Position numbers and translations under genes: made by a program. Positions 23,542-23,604 of a stretch of DNA of 23,604 nt are shown piece after piece. Positions within the stretch are counted from its first letter, which is position 1; each line of letters starts with the position of its first letter. The notes under the pieces are model-generated. The model was given only the letters and a program-made list of their open reading frames with translations, did not search any database and was not told the DNA's origin. This DNA comes from Defluviitaleaceae bacterium (GTDB lineage: Bacteria; Bacillota; Clostridia; Lachnospirales; WRAA01): contig WRAA01000003.1 in NCBI GenBank assembly GCA_009780445.1, positions 1 through 23,604 on the forward strand. The letters run 5' to 3'.

Positions 23542-23604
23542 TAGGGCGTGTTTGAAAACCCGCTTTCGGCGGATTTTCGAGTGATTTTTTCGCTAGACTA
23601 GGAA
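23542..23604. repeat. Second copy of the element-end-like repeat, cut by the window edge
   Basis: TAGGGCGTGTTTGAAAACCC at 23542-23561 is identical to 12747-12766, and the similarity goes on: both copies continue with TT, CGGCGG (one base differs) and TTTTC. Here GAAAACCCGC pairs with GCGGATTTTC across a 5-base loop with one mismatch, followed by GAGTGATTTTTT, so unlike the first copy it can act as a stem with a T-run on the plus strand. The sequence after it does not repeat the first copy's right arm. It may be the end of an insertion sequence lying beyond the window, or a dispersed palindromic element. Confidence 0.7.

Overview
This is a gene-dense, GC-rich window with no gap above about 130 bases. 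It looks like the chromosome of an anaerobic, fermentative member of the Clostridia (Bacillota). Pointers are a full [FeFe]-hydrogenase maturation set (HydE, HydF, HydG), a short ProB without a PUA domain, and several families typical of Firmicutes: YqeG, YjfB, ComFB, a CPBP protease and a YvpB-like C39 peptidase. Strong Shine-Dalgarno sequences are common. A YjfB protein, a FliL-like protein and two promoters resembling the flagellar sigma factor (sigma-28/SigD) suggest a motile organism. No tRNA, rRNA, CRISPR array or intact transposase was seen.

Layout. (1) 117-5575, minus strand: a five-gene peptide/nickel-type ABC importer, transcribed ATPase D, ATPase F, permease B, permease C, substrate-binding lipoprotein, with overlapping or tightly spaced genes. 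(2) 5704-6874, plus: a GNAT acetyltransferase and a single-pass FliL-like membrane protein. (3) 6881-7651, minus: a 69-residue membrane protein and an unrecognised 170-residue protein with a His-rich tail; the latter appears to have its own sigma-28-like promoter. (4) 7674-12514, plus: a sigma-A-type promoter, a Cof-type HAD phosphatase, then hydG, hydF, a small zinc-ribbon protein and hydE. The hydrogenase itself is not in the window. (5) 12511-18785, plus: yjfB with a sigma-28-like promoter, a perfect 23-bp inverted repeat, then malQ, proB, proA, a leucyl aminopeptidase (M17), yqeG and comFB, ending at an intrinsic terminator embedded in the 3' end of the convergent truA. (6) 23500-18713, minus: an exported C39 peptidase, a CPBP membrane protease, asd, dapA and truA.

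How the parts work together. HydG makes the Fe-CO/CN synthon, HydE acts in building the dithiomethylamine bridge, and HydF is the scaffold GTPase that loads the H-cluster into an apo-hydrogenase encoded elsewhere. ProB and ProA supply proline; Asd and DapA supply the lysine/diaminopimelate branch. MalQ handles maltodextrins or glycogen, and the ABC importer plus the aminopeptidase fit peptide use.

The least explained signals are: two promoters of identical architecture (CTAAT-N16-GCCGATATAC) in front of yjfB and the unknown 170-residue gene; a 20-bp sequence shared between the hairpin after yjfB and the right edge of the window, which looks like the end of a mobile element; a HydF whose guanine-specificity motifs are degenerate; and the Cys-rich small protein inside the hydrogenase maturation operon. 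I see no clear sign of a wholly new defence or biosynthetic system.
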